Shown here piece after piece: positions 33,232 through 42,236 of a DNA stretch of 64,000 nucleotides (within the stretch, counting starts at the first letter, position 1; every line of letters begins with the position of its first letter). Origin of the DNA: ZC4RG20 sp963702105 (GTDB taxonomy: Bacteria > Pseudomonadota > Gammaproteobacteria > Steroidobacterales > Rariloculaceae). Made by a program: the position numbers and the translations under genes. The stretch is from NCBI GenBank assembly GCA_963702105.1, contig OY969712.1, positions 4,278,001 through 4,342,000 on the forward strand, written 5' to 3'. Under the pieces are notes generated by a model. It worked only from the letters and a program-made list of their open reading frames with translations. It did no database searches and had not been told where the DNA came from.

Positions 33232-33906
33232 ATGGAAGAAGCCTTGAGGCCCTTGAGCGACGTTCCCGCAATCAATCGTTTCTTGAGCTATTGCCGGGTG
33301 CGGACGGTTCCGGCGAAGACGGTCATGATTCATGCCGGGGACTTGCCCGACGTTCTGTATTACATCGTCGACGGCTCGGTCGAAGTCATGATCGAGGACG
33401 AGGACGGCAACGAGATGGTCCTCGCTTACCTGAACAAGGGCCAGTTCTTCGGCGAGATGGGTCTGTTCTACGAGCAGCCCACGCGCAGCGCTTGGGTGCG
33501 CACGCGCACGGAGAGCGAAATCGCGGAGATGACGTATCCGCGCTTTCGGCAGATCGCCTCCGAGAGCCCGGGCCTGATCTTCGAAGTCGCGACACAGCTC
33601 GCGACGCGGCTCGACCGTACGAACCGCAAGCTCGGCGACCTCGCGTTCGTCAACGTCACGGGCCGTGTCGCCCACGCGATCATGGACTTGTGCCGCGAGC
33701 CGGACGCCATGACCCATCCGGACGGCATGCAGATCAAGGTCTCGCGGCAGGAACTTTCGCGCCTCGTCGGCTGCTCGCGGGAAATGGCGGGCCGCGTGCT
33801 CAAGGTGCTCGAGGAGCAGGGTCTCGTGCGTGCAAACGGCAAGACCATCGTCGTCTTCAACGCGCGGCGCGAGCCCCCGAAGGCGCGTCTGCAGCGTCAC
33901 GCCTGA
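33232..33906 (+). CDS. crp: cAMP receptor protein (CRP/Vfr type)
   Basis: The protein has 224 residues. The N-terminal cyclic-nucleotide domain has GEMGLF and TRSAWVR: E75, R85 and S86 are the cAMP-contacting residues of E. coli CRP, so binding of cAMP is expected, unlike Xanthomonas Clp. A long dimer helix follows, then the helix-turn-helix (VSRQELSRLVGCSREMAGRVLKVLEEQGLV) whose recognition helix keeps CSRE-GRVLK. That fits the TGTGA-N6-TCACA site found in front of it. Confidence 0.96.
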   Translation: MEEALRPLSDVPAINRFLSYCRVRTVPAKTVMIHAGDLPDVLYYIVDGSVEVMIEDEDGNEMVLAYLNKGQFFGEMGLFYEQPTRSAWVRTRTESEIAEMTYPRFRQIASESPGLIFEVATQLATRLDRTNRKLGDLAFVNVTGRVAHAIMDLCREPDAMTHPDGMQIKVSRQELSRLVGCSREMAGRVLKVLEEQGLVRANGKTIVVFNARREPPKARLQRHA

Positions 33907-33913
33907 CGTTCCG

Positions 33914-33937
33914 GCGGCGCGCGCCTCCGCGCGCCGC
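33914..33937. terminator. GC-rich hairpin between convergent crp and djlA
   Basis: GCGGCGCGCG, loop CCTC, CGCGCGCCGC is a perfect 10-base stem in the 43-base gap between two convergent genes. There is no U tract on either side, so termination efficiency is uncertain. Confidence 0.5.
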
Positions 33938-33949
33938 TCGACATCCGCC

Positions 33950-34741
33950 CTACTTGAAGGCCCGACGGGCCTTGATGCGTTCGTAGGCCGCGCGGATTTC
34001 CTGCGTCCGCTGCTCGGCCAGCGTCACCATCGACTTCGGCAGCCCGCGCGCCACGAGCTTGTCGGGGTGATGCTGATTCATGAGGCGCCGGTACGCGCGC
34101 TTGACCTCCTCGTTGCTGGCCTCGCTCGAAACGCCGAGGACTCGATAGGCGGCCTCGACCTGCGGCGCGCCGTCGGCGCCGTCCGCGGCGTTGCGGACCT
34201 GCTGGGCGCGCACGAGCGCCTCGATCTGCGCGAGCTCGACGCGGCCCATTCCGAGTGCGCTCGCGACGCGCCACAGGAGCTGGCGCTTCGTGCGGCCGAG
34301 GCCGCCGGCCCCGAGCGCCGTCTGCATCTGGATCTCGACGAAGGCGCGCGCGAGGTCCCGGCGCTCGCCGAGCCGGCGCGCGAGCTCGGCCGTGCGCTCG
34401 GCGAGCGGATACTCCGCCGCCTTGCCGGCCGTGAACGATTCGATGGCCCGCTGCACCTGCTCGGGCGAGAGCTGCATCGCGTGCATGATGCGCCGCGCCG
34501 CGCGGATCTCTTCCTCCGAGACGCGCCCGTCGGCCTTCGCGACGCAGCCCATGACCTCGAAGGCGACCTCGAAGAAGAGCTGCCGCGTCGGCTCGGGCGC
34601 CGCGCCGAAACCGCCCGGCGCGAACCGCGCCGCGAAGCCCTGATCGATGCGATGGCCAAGCAGCAGACCGAGAACGGAACCGATCGGTCCGCCCGTTGCG
34701 AAGCCTACTATTCCACCGACCGCTTTGCCGATCCACTGCAT
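33950..34741 (-). CDS. djlA: Membrane-anchored J-domain co-chaperone DjlA
   Basis: The protein has 263 residues from ATG 34741. An N-terminal Gly-rich membrane segment (IGKAVGGIVGFATGG) is followed by a TerB-like helical domain (about 55-175) and a C-terminal J domain with the HPD motif in MNQHHPDKLV, which stimulates DnaK. MQWIGK at the start matches DjlA (MQYWGK in E. coli). An earlier in-frame ATG at 34786 is possible. It is divergent from purC. Confidence 0.92.
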   Translation of the reverse strand: MQWIGKAVGGIVGFATGGPIGSVLGLLLGHRIDQGFAARFAPGGFGAAPEPTRQLFFEVAFEVMGCVAKADGRVSEEEIRAARRIMHAMQLSPEQVQRAIESFTAGKAAEYPLAERTAELARRLGERRDLARAFVEIQMQTALGAGGLGRTKRQLLWRVASALGMGRVELAQIEALVRAQQVRNAADGADGAPQVEAAYRVLGVSSEASNEEVKRAYRRLMNQHHPDKLVARGLPKSMVTLAEQRTQEIRAAYERIKARRAFK

Positions 34742-34830
34742 GACCGCGAACGCTACGAGTTGCCGAGAAGGTGTGGGTGGAGTCATTATCTGGGGTTTTC
34801 CACCTAACGCAATCGGAGAGTCCACGCCCC

Positions 34831-35730
34831 GTGGAGCCCTTGTACGAATCGCGACTGCACGGCCTCGAGCTCGTAGGCCGGGGCAAGGTCCGCGACATCT
34901 ACCGCGTCGACGCGGAACGGCTGCTCATCGTCGCCACGGACCGGATCTCCGCCTTCGACGTCGTGCTGCCCGACCCGATTCCGGGCAAGGGCATCGTCCT
35001 GACGGCCATCTCGAACTTCTGGTTCGCGCGCCTCGCGCACGTGATCGGCAACCACCTCACGGGGCTGGATCCCACCGCCGTGCTGGCCGACGCGGCCGAC
35101 CGGGAGGTCGTCGCGGACCGCGCCGTCGTGGTCCGTTACGTCAAGCCGCTGCCGCTCGAGGCCGTGGTGCGCGGTTACCTCATCGGCTCCGGCTGGAAGG
35201 ACTATTGCCAGACGGGCAAGGTCTCGGGCGTGCCTTTGCCGGCCGGCCTCGAGCTCGCCGAACAGCTGCGCGAGCCGATCTTCACGCCGAGCACCAAGGC
35301 CGCCCCCGGCACGCACGACGAGAACATCTCGATGAGCGACGTCCGCCATTTGATCGGCGCCGAGCTCGCGCAGCAAATCGCCCAGGTCTCGCTTGCGCTC
35401 TATGCCGAGGCTACGGCCTACGCCCGCGAGCGCGGCATCATCATCGCCGACACGAAGTTCGAGTTCGGCCAGACCGAGGACGGCGAGCTCCTGCTCATCG
35501 ACGAGGTCCTCACGCCCGATTCCTCGAGGTTCTGGCGCGCCGACACTTACGAACCCGGCGCTTCCCCGGCCAGCTTCGACAAGCAATACGTCCGCGACTA
35601 TCTCGAGACGCTGGAGTGGAACAAGCAAGCACCGGGCCCGCATCTGCCCGCCGTGGTCATCGAGCGCACGCGCGAGAAGTATCACGAAGCGCTCGTGCGG
35701 CTCACGGGGCCGCCCGCCGCCGCCGGCTGA
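34831..35730 (+). CDS. purC: SAICAR synthase
   Basis: The protein has 299 residues. PurC joins aspartate to CAIR in purine synthesis. Motifs: GKVRDIYRVD, TDRISAFDVVLPDPIPGKG, VVRGYLIGSGWKDY and IIADTKFEFG. GTG at 34831 is chosen because GGAGAG lies about 10 bases upstream and the conserved block begins soon after. This is the long (about 300-residue) form seen in Pseudomonadota and yeast rather than the 237-residue E. coli form. Confidence 0.95.
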   Translation: MEPLYESRLHGLELVGRGKVRDIYRVDAERLLIVATDRISAFDVVLPDPIPGKGIVLTAISNFWFARLAHVIGNHLTGLDPTAVLADAADREVVADRAVVVRYVKPLPLEAVVRGYLIGSGWKDYCQTGKVSGVPLPAGLELAEQLREPIFTPSTKAAPGTHDENISMSDVRHLIGAELAQQIAQVSLALYAEATAYARERGIIIADTKFEFGQTEDGELLLIDEVLTPDSSRFWRADTYEPGASPASFDKQYVRDYLETLEWNKQAPGPHLPAVVIERTREKYHEALVRLTGPPAAAG

Positions 35731-35773
35731 CGGCCGTGCCCCGCCGCGCGAGAGCCCCCGCCCAGGGCGCTGC

Positions 35774-37138
35774 GTGACGGAGCTCGAGCGGCGCATCGAG
35801 TCCTGGCTCTGGCGCAAGCGACCGGAGCGCGGCGGCCTGCGCCGCGGCGCGCTCGCCGGCGGGCGCTACGCCTGGGCGTTATTCGAAGACTTCCTCGAGG
35901 GTGACCTGAGCCTGCGCGCGACGAGCCTCGTCTATACGACGATGCTCGCTACGGCGCCGTTGCTGGCCTTCAGCTTCTCGCTCGTCAAGGGTCTCGGTCT
36001 GCACGGCCAGCTCGGGCCCGTGCTGCGCCAGCTGCTCGCGCCGCTCGGCGTGCACAGCGCCGAGATCGCCGATCACGTCATCGGCTTCGTCGACAACGTG
36101 AGCTCCGGGCTCGCGAGCCTGAGCCTCGTGCTGCTGGTGCTGGCCGCGTTCGCCATGGCGCAGCAGGTCGAGGCCAGCATCAACTTCGCTTGGAACGTCG
36201 ATCGGCCCCGCAGCCTCGCGCGGCGCTTCAGCGAATACCTCACGGTCCTGCTCGTCGGGCCGATCATCATGAGCATCTCGCTCGGGCTCATCGCGGCGCT
36301 CGCGAATACCGAGTTCGTGCAGCGGCTGCGGCTCGTACGGCCCTTCGGTGAATGGCTCGCCTGGCTCGGCGCCGCATTGCCTTACCTGCTCGTGATCGGC
36401 GCCTTCACGCTGCTCTACGCGTTCGTGCCGAACACGCGCGTCGAGGGTCGCCGCGCGGCGGTCGCGGGCCTCGTAGCCGGGCTCGCCTGGGCCGCGGCCG
36501 GGAGCCTGTTCACGACGCTGGTCGTCAACGCGAGCCGCTACGACGCGATCTACTCGGGCTTCGCGATCGTGCTCATCACCATGCTGTGGCTGCACCTCTG
36601 CTGGCTCATCCTGCTGCTCGGCGCGAAGCTCGCCTTTTATCTCCAGAACCCCGAGTTCCTACGCCGCGAGGTGCCCCCGGCCGCACTCTCTGCGGGCCTG
36701 CAAGAACGGCTCGGACTCGCGGTCATGCTCATGGCCGGGCGGGCATTCGCCGAGCGGCGCCCGGGGCTCGCGCTCGAGCCGCTGGCCGCGGCGCTCAAGG
36801 TCCCGCGGCGAGTGCTCGAGCCCGTCGTCGCGGCGCTGCGCAGGCGGCGCCTGCTCGTCGAAACCCTCGATCACCGACTCATGCCCGGCGACGACGTGCA
36901 CGGCATACGCCTCGCCGAGATTCTCGAGGCGGTGCGCGGGCCGCGAAGCGGGCATCCCGGGATCGGCCGTGAATCCGCTGCGGCCGCCGCGGCGCTGGCG
37001 GACCGCATCCAGACCGCCGTGGACCAGGCGGCGGGCGACGCTACGCTCGGCGACCTCATCGTGCTCGATGCGGCCGATGAAAAAAGGGGTCAGAGCCTGG
37101 GTCAGAGCCCTTTCGTCACTACTGACCCGCGACGGTAA
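35774..37138 (+). CDS. YihY/BrkB-family membrane protein with R2-derived C-terminal tail
   Basis: The protein has 454 residues from GTG 35774. About six membrane helices (about 40-300) carry the family features SLVYTTMLATAPLLAF, AFVPNTRVEGRRA and YSGFAIVLITMLWLHLCW. A soluble C-terminal winged-helix-like part follows (LKVPRRVLEPVVAALRRRRLL). The family was once called RNase BN in error; transport or envelope roles are proposed but unproven. The last 18 residues (from EKRGQSLGQSPF) are translated from an R2 repeat and run 20 bases into the convergent pmbA gene. Confidence 0.88.
   Translation: MTELERRIESWLWRKRPERGGLRRGALAGGRYAWALFEDFLEGDLSLRATSLVYTTMLATAPLLAFSFSLVKGLGLHGQLGPVLRQLLAPLGVHSAEIADHVIGFVDNVSSGLASLSLVLLVLAAFAMAQQVEASINFAWNVDRPRSLARRFSEYLTVLLVGPIIMSISLGLIAALANTEFVQRLRLVRPFGEWLAWLGAALPYLLVIGAFTLLYAFVPNTRVEGRRAAVAGLVAGLAWAAAGSLFTTLVVNASRYDAIYSGFAIVLITMLWLHLCWLILLLGAKLAFYLQNPEFLRREVPPAALSAGLQERLGLAVMLMAGRAFAERRPGLALEPLAAALKVPRRVLEPVVAALRRRRLLVETLDHRLMPGDDVHGIRLAEILEAVRGPRSGHPGIGRESAAAAAALADRIQTAVDQAAGDATLGDLIVLDAADEKRGQSLGQSPFVTTDPRR
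37080..37118. repeat. R2 hairpin repeat, copy 2 (partly duplicated)
   Basis: AAAAAAGGGGTCAGAGCC is followed by a second GGGTCAGAGCCC, so the core occurs twice in tandem. It lies at the convergent ends of the yihY-like gene and pmbA and is translated as part of the former. Confidence 0.75.
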
Positions 37139-38456
37139 GCTTACCGACGAGCACCGACCCCGTCCGAACGCCGCCGCGAACGTCGACGTCGGACCCGACG
37201 GCGCGGATGTTCTTGAACATCTCCGCGAGATTCCCCGCAACCGTGACCTCGTTGACCGGAAACGCGATCTTGCCGCGTTCGACCCAGAACCCGGCTGCGC
37301 CGCGCGAGTAGTCGCCCGTGACGGGATTCACGCCCTGGCCGAGCAGCTCGCCGACGACGAAGCCCTCTTCGCAGTCCGCGATGAGCTCCTCGAGCGTGCC
37401 GGCCGTCGGTTTCACGACGAGGTTGTGCACGCCGCCCGCGTTCCCCGTCGTCTGCATGCCGAGCCGCCGCGCCGAATAGCTCGACAGCACATAGCCCTGC
37501 AGCACGCCGCGCTCGACGAGCATGCGCCGGGATGTGGCAACGCCTTCGGCGTCGAACGGTGTGCTCGCCATGGCGTGGGAAATGAACGGGTCCTCCTCGA
37601 TCTCGAGAAAGTCGGGAAAGATCTGCGACCCCAGCGCATCGAGCAGGAACGTGGACCTGCGGTACTGGCTCGTGCCGCGGATCGCGCCGATGAGGTGCCC
37701 GAACAGGCCGCGCGCAAGCTCGGCCGGATACAGCACGGGCACGACCTTCGTGCGCACCTGGCGGGCGCCGAGGCGCTGCACGGCGCGCTCGGCCGCACGC
37801 TTGCCGACGGCCTCGGGAGCTTCGAGGTCCTCGAACGCCCGCGCGACGGTGTACCAGTAGTCGCGCTCGAGCGAGCCTTCACCCTTGGCGATGACGCTGC
37901 AGCTCGTGGAATGACTCGTCGTCGGATAGCCGCCCACGAAGCCATGGCTGTTGGCGTAGACCCGTAAGCCTTCGCCCGTGCCGAACTGCGCGCCTTCGGA
38001 GTTCTCGATGCGCGCGTCGAAGCCCCGCGCGGCCCTCTCGGCGCGCAGGGCCAGCTCCGTCGCCTCGTCGACGTCGATCGGGTGCGGAAAATAAAGACCG
38101 GGGTCCTGCGGGTCGACGGCCATGAGCTCCGCGTCCGCAAGCCCGGCATATGGGTCCTCCGCCGTGAAGCTCGCGATGCTCATGGCCTTGCGCACCGCGT
38201 CCTCGACACCGCGCGAGGAGAAATCGCTCGTGCTCGTTGCGCCCTTGCGCTTGTCTTTGTAGACGGTGACGGCCAGCGACCGGTCGCGCTGGCGCTCGAC
38301 GGATTCGACTTCGCCGAGCCGAACGCTGACCGAGAGGCCCTCGTCGTGGCTCGCGGCGGCCTCCGCTTGATCCGCGCCGAGCCGCCGGGCCAGCTCCACG
38401 GCCCGTTGGGTGGTCTCGGTCAAGGTGTTTCTGACGACACTCGGGTCCATTTTCAA
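37119..38456 (-). CDS. pmbA: Metalloprotease PmbA (TldE)
   Basis: The protein has 445 residues. TldE is the non-catalytic partner of TldD; together they form a protease that degrades unfolded peptides and matures microcin-like leaders. Family features: KGATSTSDFSS, FDARIENSEGAQ, ATSRRMLVERGVLQGYVLSSYSARRLG and VTGDYSRGAAGFW. TldD lies about 4 kb away. It overlaps the convergent yihY-like gene by 20 bases. Confidence 0.95.
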   Translation of the reverse strand: MKMDPSVVRNTLTETTQRAVELARRLGADQAEAAASHDEGLSVSVRLGEVESVERQRDRSLAVTVYKDKRKGATSTSDFSSRGVEDAVRKAMSIASFTAEDPYAGLADAELMAVDPQDPGLYFPHPIDVDEATELALRAERAARGFDARIENSEGAQFGTGEGLRVYANSHGFVGGYPTTSHSTSCSVIAKGEGSLERDYWYTVARAFEDLEAPEAVGKRAAERAVQRLGARQVRTKVVPVLYPAELARGLFGHLIGAIRGTSQYRRSTFLLDALGSQIFPDFLEIEEDPFISHAMASTPFDAEGVATSRRMLVERGVLQGYVLSSYSARRLGMQTTGNAGGVHNLVVKPTAGTLEELIADCEEGFVVGELLGQGVNPVTGDYSRGAAGFWVERGKIAFPVNEVTVAGNLAEMFKNIRAVGSDVDVRGGVRTGSVLVGKLTVAGQ

Positions 38457-38493
38457 GCGGTCCTTGCGGGTGAGAAGTCAATTCTACCTGCTG

Positions 38494-38499
38494 TACAAT
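38494..38499 (+). promoter_or_regulatory. Candidate extended -10 box of purE (leaderless arrangement)
   Basis: TACAAT with an upstream TG lies 6 bases before the purE ATG. No ribosome-binding site fits in the message. A PurR-like operator was looked for and not seen. Confidence 0.5.
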
Positions 38500-38505
38500 G
38501 CCTCG

Positions 38506-38997
38506 ATGAAACCACTGGTTGGAGTCATCATGGGATCGGTCTCGGACTGGTCCACGATGTGCCATGCGGCCGAGACGCTCGAGTCGCTCGGGGTCCCGCA
38601 CGAGGTGCGCGTCATCTCCGCGCACCGGACGCCGGATCTGCTCTACGAATACGCCTCCACCGCCGTCGAACGCGGCCTCGAGGTCATCATCGCCGGCGCC
38701 GGCGGCGCGGCCCACCTGCCCGGCATGACGGCGGCGAAGACGCGGCTGCCCGTGCTCGGCGTCCCCGTCAAATCGAAGACGCTGAACGGCATGGATTCGC
38801 TGCTCTCAATCGTGCAGATGCCCTCCGGCGTGCCCGTCGGCACGCTGGCCATCGGCAAGGCCGGCGCCGTCAATGCGGCCTTGCTTTCCTGTGCGATCCT
38901 CGCGAACAAGCACGCCGAGGTAGCCGAAGCGCTCGAGGCGTATCGCCGCGCACAAACGAGCAGCGTGCTCGAGCAGCCCGATCCGCGCGAGCAATAG
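38506..38997 (+). CDS. purE: N5-carboxyaminoimidazole ribonucleotide mutase
   Basis: The protein has 163 residues. PurE isomerises N5-CAIR to CAIR. Motifs: VIMGSVSDWSTM for phosphate, RVISAHRTPD and AGAGGAAHLPGM. It is the class I form used with PurK, which follows 52 bases downstream. Confidence 0.97.
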   Translation: MKPLVGVIMGSVSDWSTMCHAAETLESLGVPHEVRVISAHRTPDLLYEYASTAVERGLEVIIAGAGGAAHLPGMTAAKTRLPVLGVPVKSKTLNGMDSLLSIVQMPSGVPVGTLAIGKAGAVNAALLSCAILANKHAEVAEALEAYRRAQTSSVLEQPDPREQ

Positions 38998-39049
38998 TGG
39001 CCGGAACCGTGAGACGCTCGCTGCAGGCGCAGGCGGCGTAGGAGCCCCC

Positions 39050-40171
39050 ATGGCAAAGCAGCCGAAGCTCGGCATCATCGGTGCCGGCCAGCTCGGCCGC
39101 ATGATGGCGCTCGCCGGTTATCCGCTCGGCGTCGAGTGCGTGCTGCTCGATCGGGCCGCCGACTCTCCGGGGGCCCAGGTGGCCGAGTTGCTCGCGGGCG
39201 CGATCGACGACCCGGCCGCGCTCGAGTCGCTCGCGCGCGCCTGCGACGTCGTGACGCTCGACATCGAGAACGTGCCCGTCGATGCGCTCGCACAGCTCCA
39301 GGCCCATGCGCCCGTCTATCCGCCTCCCGAGGCCGTCGCGGCCGCCCAGGATCGGCTTGCCGAGAAGCGGCTGTTTCGGTCTTTGAACATTCCCACTGCG
39401 CCGTTCGCGGCCATCGATGCGGACGCGGATCTCGAGCGCGCGGCAGCGTCGCTCGGGTGGCCCCTCGTGCTCAAGACGCGGCGGCTCGGGTACGACGGGC
39501 GCGGCCAACGCGTCGTCGATTCGCGCGAGGCGCTCGCGGAGGCCTGGCAACAGCTCGGCCGCCGCCCGGCCATCGCCGAGGGCTGGGTGCGATTCGAGCG
39601 CGAGCTTTCGCTCGTCGGCGCGCGCGGCGCAGACGGCGCGACGGCCTTCTATCCGTTAGCCGAGAATCGGCACCGCGAGGGCATCCTGATTTCGACCGTC
39701 GCTCCCTACGAGGACGCGCGGCTGCAGTCGCAGGCCGAGGACTGGCTCGGGGCTCTCATGGAGCGCTATGACTACCGCGGCGTGTTGACCGTCGAGCTGT
39801 TCCACACGGCCGAAGGGCTCGTCGCGAACGAGATTGCGCCCCGAGTGCACAATTCGGGCCACTGGACCATCGAGGGTGCCGAAACGAGCCAGTTCGAGAA
39901 CCACGTTCGCGCCGTGCTCGGTTGGCCGCTCGGCGCCACGTCCGCGCGCGGCTGCGCGGCGATGGCGAACCTCCTCGGAAGCATGCCGCCGCGCGAGGCC
40001 ATCCTGGCGTTCCCCGGTGCACACCTTCACGATTACGGCAAGGCACCGCGGCCGAACCGCAAGCTCGGGCACTGCACGCTCGTCGACACCTCTCGGGACC
40101 GCCTGCTCGAGCGTCTCGGCCGTCTCGAGGCGCTGCTCGCGGGCGAGCACGGCCCGGGCGCCGAGGTGTGA
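39050..40171 (+). CDS. purK: N5-carboxyaminoimidazole ribonucleotide synthase
   Basis: The protein has 373 residues and an ATP-grasp fold. It carboxylates AIR to N5-CAIR, feeding PurE. GIIGAGQLGRMMALAG opens the protein; LKTRRLGYDGRGQ is the ATP-binding loop and NEIAPRVHNSGHWTIEGAETSQFENH is the metal and product site. It is in operon with purE. Confidence 0.96.
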   Translation: MAKQPKLGIIGAGQLGRMMALAGYPLGVECVLLDRAADSPGAQVAELLAGAIDDPAALESLARACDVVTLDIENVPVDALAQLQAHAPVYPPPEAVAAAQDRLAEKRLFRSLNIPTAPFAAIDADADLERAAASLGWPLVLKTRRLGYDGRGQRVVDSREALAEAWQQLGRRPAIAEGWVRFERELSLVGARGADGATAFYPLAENRHREGILISTVAPYEDARLQSQAEDWLGALMERYDYRGVLTVELFHTAEGLVANEIAPRVHNSGHWTIEGAETSQFENHVRAVLGWPLGATSARGCAAMANLLGSMPPREAILAFPGAHLHDYGKAPRPNRKLGHCTLVDTSRDRLLERLGRLEALLAGEHGPGAEV

Positions 40172-40240
40172 CCCTGCTTCTCGAATCCCCTCAGCGTTTG
40201 TATTAGGCTTGGATCAGTTTTCGCCGCCGGCCGATCCCCA

Positions 40241-41707
40241 ATGTATTGCGAACTCTTTCGACTGACCGAACCGCCGTTCCGGCTCACGCCGGACCCACAA
40301 TTTCTGTTCGCAAGCAAACAGCATTCGCGGGCGAAGGCGTACATGGAGTCCACGATCTGGCTCTCGGACGGCTTCGTAGTCATCACGGGAGATATCGGTT
40401 CCGGTAAGACGACGCTCATCGAAAGCTTTCTCTCCGAGCTCGGCGACAACGTCGTCATCGCTCACATCAATCAGACGCAGCTTTCGCCCGTAGAATTTCT
40501 GCAGGCGCTGCTCGTCGAGTTCGGCTTCAAGCCGTTCGAGATGCGCAAAATCGAGCTGCTCTCCCTGTTCCGCGATCATCTCGTCGAGCAGTATGCCGCG
40601 GGCAAAAAGGTCCTCCTCGTCATCGACGAGGCGCAGAACCTCTCGCGCAAAGTGCTCGAGGAAGTGCGCATGCTTTCGGGCATAGAGGCGCAGAAGGAGA
40701 AGCTGCTGCGCATCGTGCTCGCGGGCCAGCCCGAGCTCGCCGCCAAATTGGATTCACCCCGGCTCGAGCAGCTCACGCAGCGCGTACGGCTGCGCTTTCA
40801 CCTCGGCGCGCTTACGAAGCGGGAGACGCGCGAGTACATCGAACACCGGCTCGAGATTGCCGGGGCGGCCGGCCGCAAGATCTTCGCGGACGACGCCTTC
40901 GACACGATCTTTCGCTACGCGGGCGGCGTGCCGCGGCTCACGAACATCCTCTGCGATACGGCGATGCTTTGCGCCTATGCCGAGGAGAAGGACACGGTGG
41001 ACGAGCGGCTCGTCAAGGCCGCGGTCGAGGAGCTGCAGTGGGTCGAGTACGCCGAGCGCGTGCGCGACCGGCAGCAGGGCGCGACAGGCCGATTCGCGGT
41101 GCCGCAATCGGCCTCGCCGAGCATCGACCTCCTGTTTCAGGAGCAGTTCGTCCAACACTACTCGTTGCCTGTCGGCCGCGTGATCATCGGCCGCACGCCC
41201 GACAACGACCTGCAGATCCGCAGCAAGTTCATCTCGCGGCATCACGCCCAGATCACGACCTTCGGCGACCGTTCCGTAGTCGAGGACCTGAACAGCACGA
41301 ACGGCATTATCGTGGCCGGGCGGCGCGTCAAACAGCACGTGCTCGCCGACGGCAACGTCGTGCAGATCGGTGAGCACAGTCTTGTTTACAGGGAGGCGCA
41401 GCGGCCGGCGGCCTTGCGGCCGGAGGCCCTCGACGAAGACGATCTCGACGAGCTCGACGAGGATGCGGACGACTCGGACGACGCCGAGGAATACGGGGAA
41501 GACGCCGACTTCCGGGAGACGCAGGTCACCCACGAGGACGACGAAGGCCTCCCGGAGGACGCGGAGGAGGCGGACGACGCGGGAGCCGCGTACGGCGAGA
41601 CGGACGCCGGTGAGGGAGAGGGCGCGGAGGCCCTGGCGGAGTCGGCAGAGCGCGGCGAGGAGCCGGAAGGCGAGAGAAGCCTCAAGCAGGCAAACTCTTC
41701 CGAGTAG
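40241..41707 (+). CDS. ExeA/GspA-type AAA+ ATPase fused to an FHA domain and an acidic tail
   Basis: The protein has 488 residues. Residues 1-270 are an ExeA-like ATPase: YFRLTEPPF-type opening (ELFRLTEPPFRLTPDP), Walker A GDIGSGKT (50-57), Walker B LLVIDEAQ (125-132) and GGVPRLTNILCDTAM sensor region. Residues about 310-385 form an FHA domain with GRTPDND, SRHHAQI and NSTNGI, so phosphothreonine binding is likely. Residues 397-488 are almost pure Asp/Glu/Ala. No secretin or peptidoglycan-binding gene is adjacent, so a secretion role is not supported by context. No transmembrane segment is seen, in contrast to GspA. Confidence 0.88.
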   Translation: MYCELFRLTEPPFRLTPDPQFLFASKQHSRAKAYMESTIWLSDGFVVITGDIGSGKTTLIESFLSELGDNVVIAHINQTQLSPVEFLQALLVEFGFKPFEMRKIELLSLFRDHLVEQYAAGKKVLLVIDEAQNLSRKVLEEVRMLSGIEAQKEKLLRIVLAGQPELAAKLDSPRLEQLTQRVRLRFHLGALTKRETREYIEHRLEIAGAAGRKIFADDAFDTIFRYAGGVPRLTNILCDTAMLCAYAEEKDTVDERLVKAAVEELQWVEYAERVRDRQQGATGRFAVPQSASPSIDLLFQEQFVQHYSLPVGRVIIGRTPDNDLQIRSKFISRHHAQITTFGDRSVVEDLNSTNGIIVAGRRVKQHVLADGNVVQIGEHSLVYREAQRPAALRPEALDEDDLDELDEDADDSDDAEEYGEDADFRETQVTHEDDEGLPEDAEEADDAGAAYGETDAGEGEGAEALAESAERGEEPEGERSLKQANSSE

Positions 41708-41742
41708 CCAGTTCCCGAGGAGCGGCGGGCGCGGCGGACCGG

Positions 41743-41961
41743 CTAAAGGGACTCGTCGAAGCGCGCGCGGCTCCGGCTCGAGCGGTAGTCGCGCCGCTTG
41801 AGCCAGAGCACGAGACCGGCGACGAGCAGTAGAAGCCCCGCAGCGAGACACAGGTGTGCCCAAAGGCCCCGGGGCACGTAGAAGCCGGCTACAGCGGCGG
41901 CCAGGCCCGCCGCCATGTAGTAGAACGGCAAGCCCTCATAGACCGGTCTGCTCAACCACAT
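41743..41961 (-). CDS. Small membrane protein of unknown function
   Basis: The protein has 72 residues with two predicted membrane helices (about 10-28 and 34-53) and a basic C-terminal tail (KRRDYRSSRSRARF). Unrecognised. It is the last gene of a minus-strand group of three tiny genes (42410, 42228, 41961 starts) and converges on the ATPase-FHA gene. Confidence 0.7.
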   Translation of the reverse strand: MWLSRPVYEGLPFYYMAAGLAAAVAGFYVPRGLWAHLCLAAGLLLLVAGLVLWLKRRDYRSSRSRARFDESL

Positions 41962-42006
41962 CGCAATTCCCCGAAGCCGGCCGCGGTGGGCGGCACGGCC
42001 CGACCC

Positions 42007-42228
42007 TCAACCCTGCCCGGACCCGTCGTCGGCCTCATTGTCGATGCCGAGCAGCTTGGCGAGCAAGGACGGCTCCCAGGCGTCGATCTCGAAATCCGAC
42101 CGCTGCAAAACGGCCGCCGGCGCTCGGCGCCCGGTCTCCACGCGTTCGGGCTCGCGGGCTTCGGCCGCCGCGAACTCCGATTCCGTACCGGCCGCTTGCC
42201 GCCGGGACCGCTCGGGTCGCGCAGACAT
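42007..42228 (-). CDS. Microprotein 2 of the tandem pair (unknown function)
   Basis: The protein has 73 residues and is not recognised. The N-terminal half is charged and probably disordered. The C-terminal segment FEIDAWEPSLLAKLLGI aligns with LAVDGLEASLLSRLIGL of the neighbouring 57-residue protein: 7 of 17 identical with most others conservative. It starts 8 bases after the upstream gene's stop. Confidence 0.65.
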   Translation of the reverse strand: MSARPERSRRQAAGTESEFAAAEAREPERVETGRRAPAAVLQRSDFEIDAWEPSLLAKLLGIDNEADDGSGQG

Positions 42229-42236
42229 GCGAGCCC

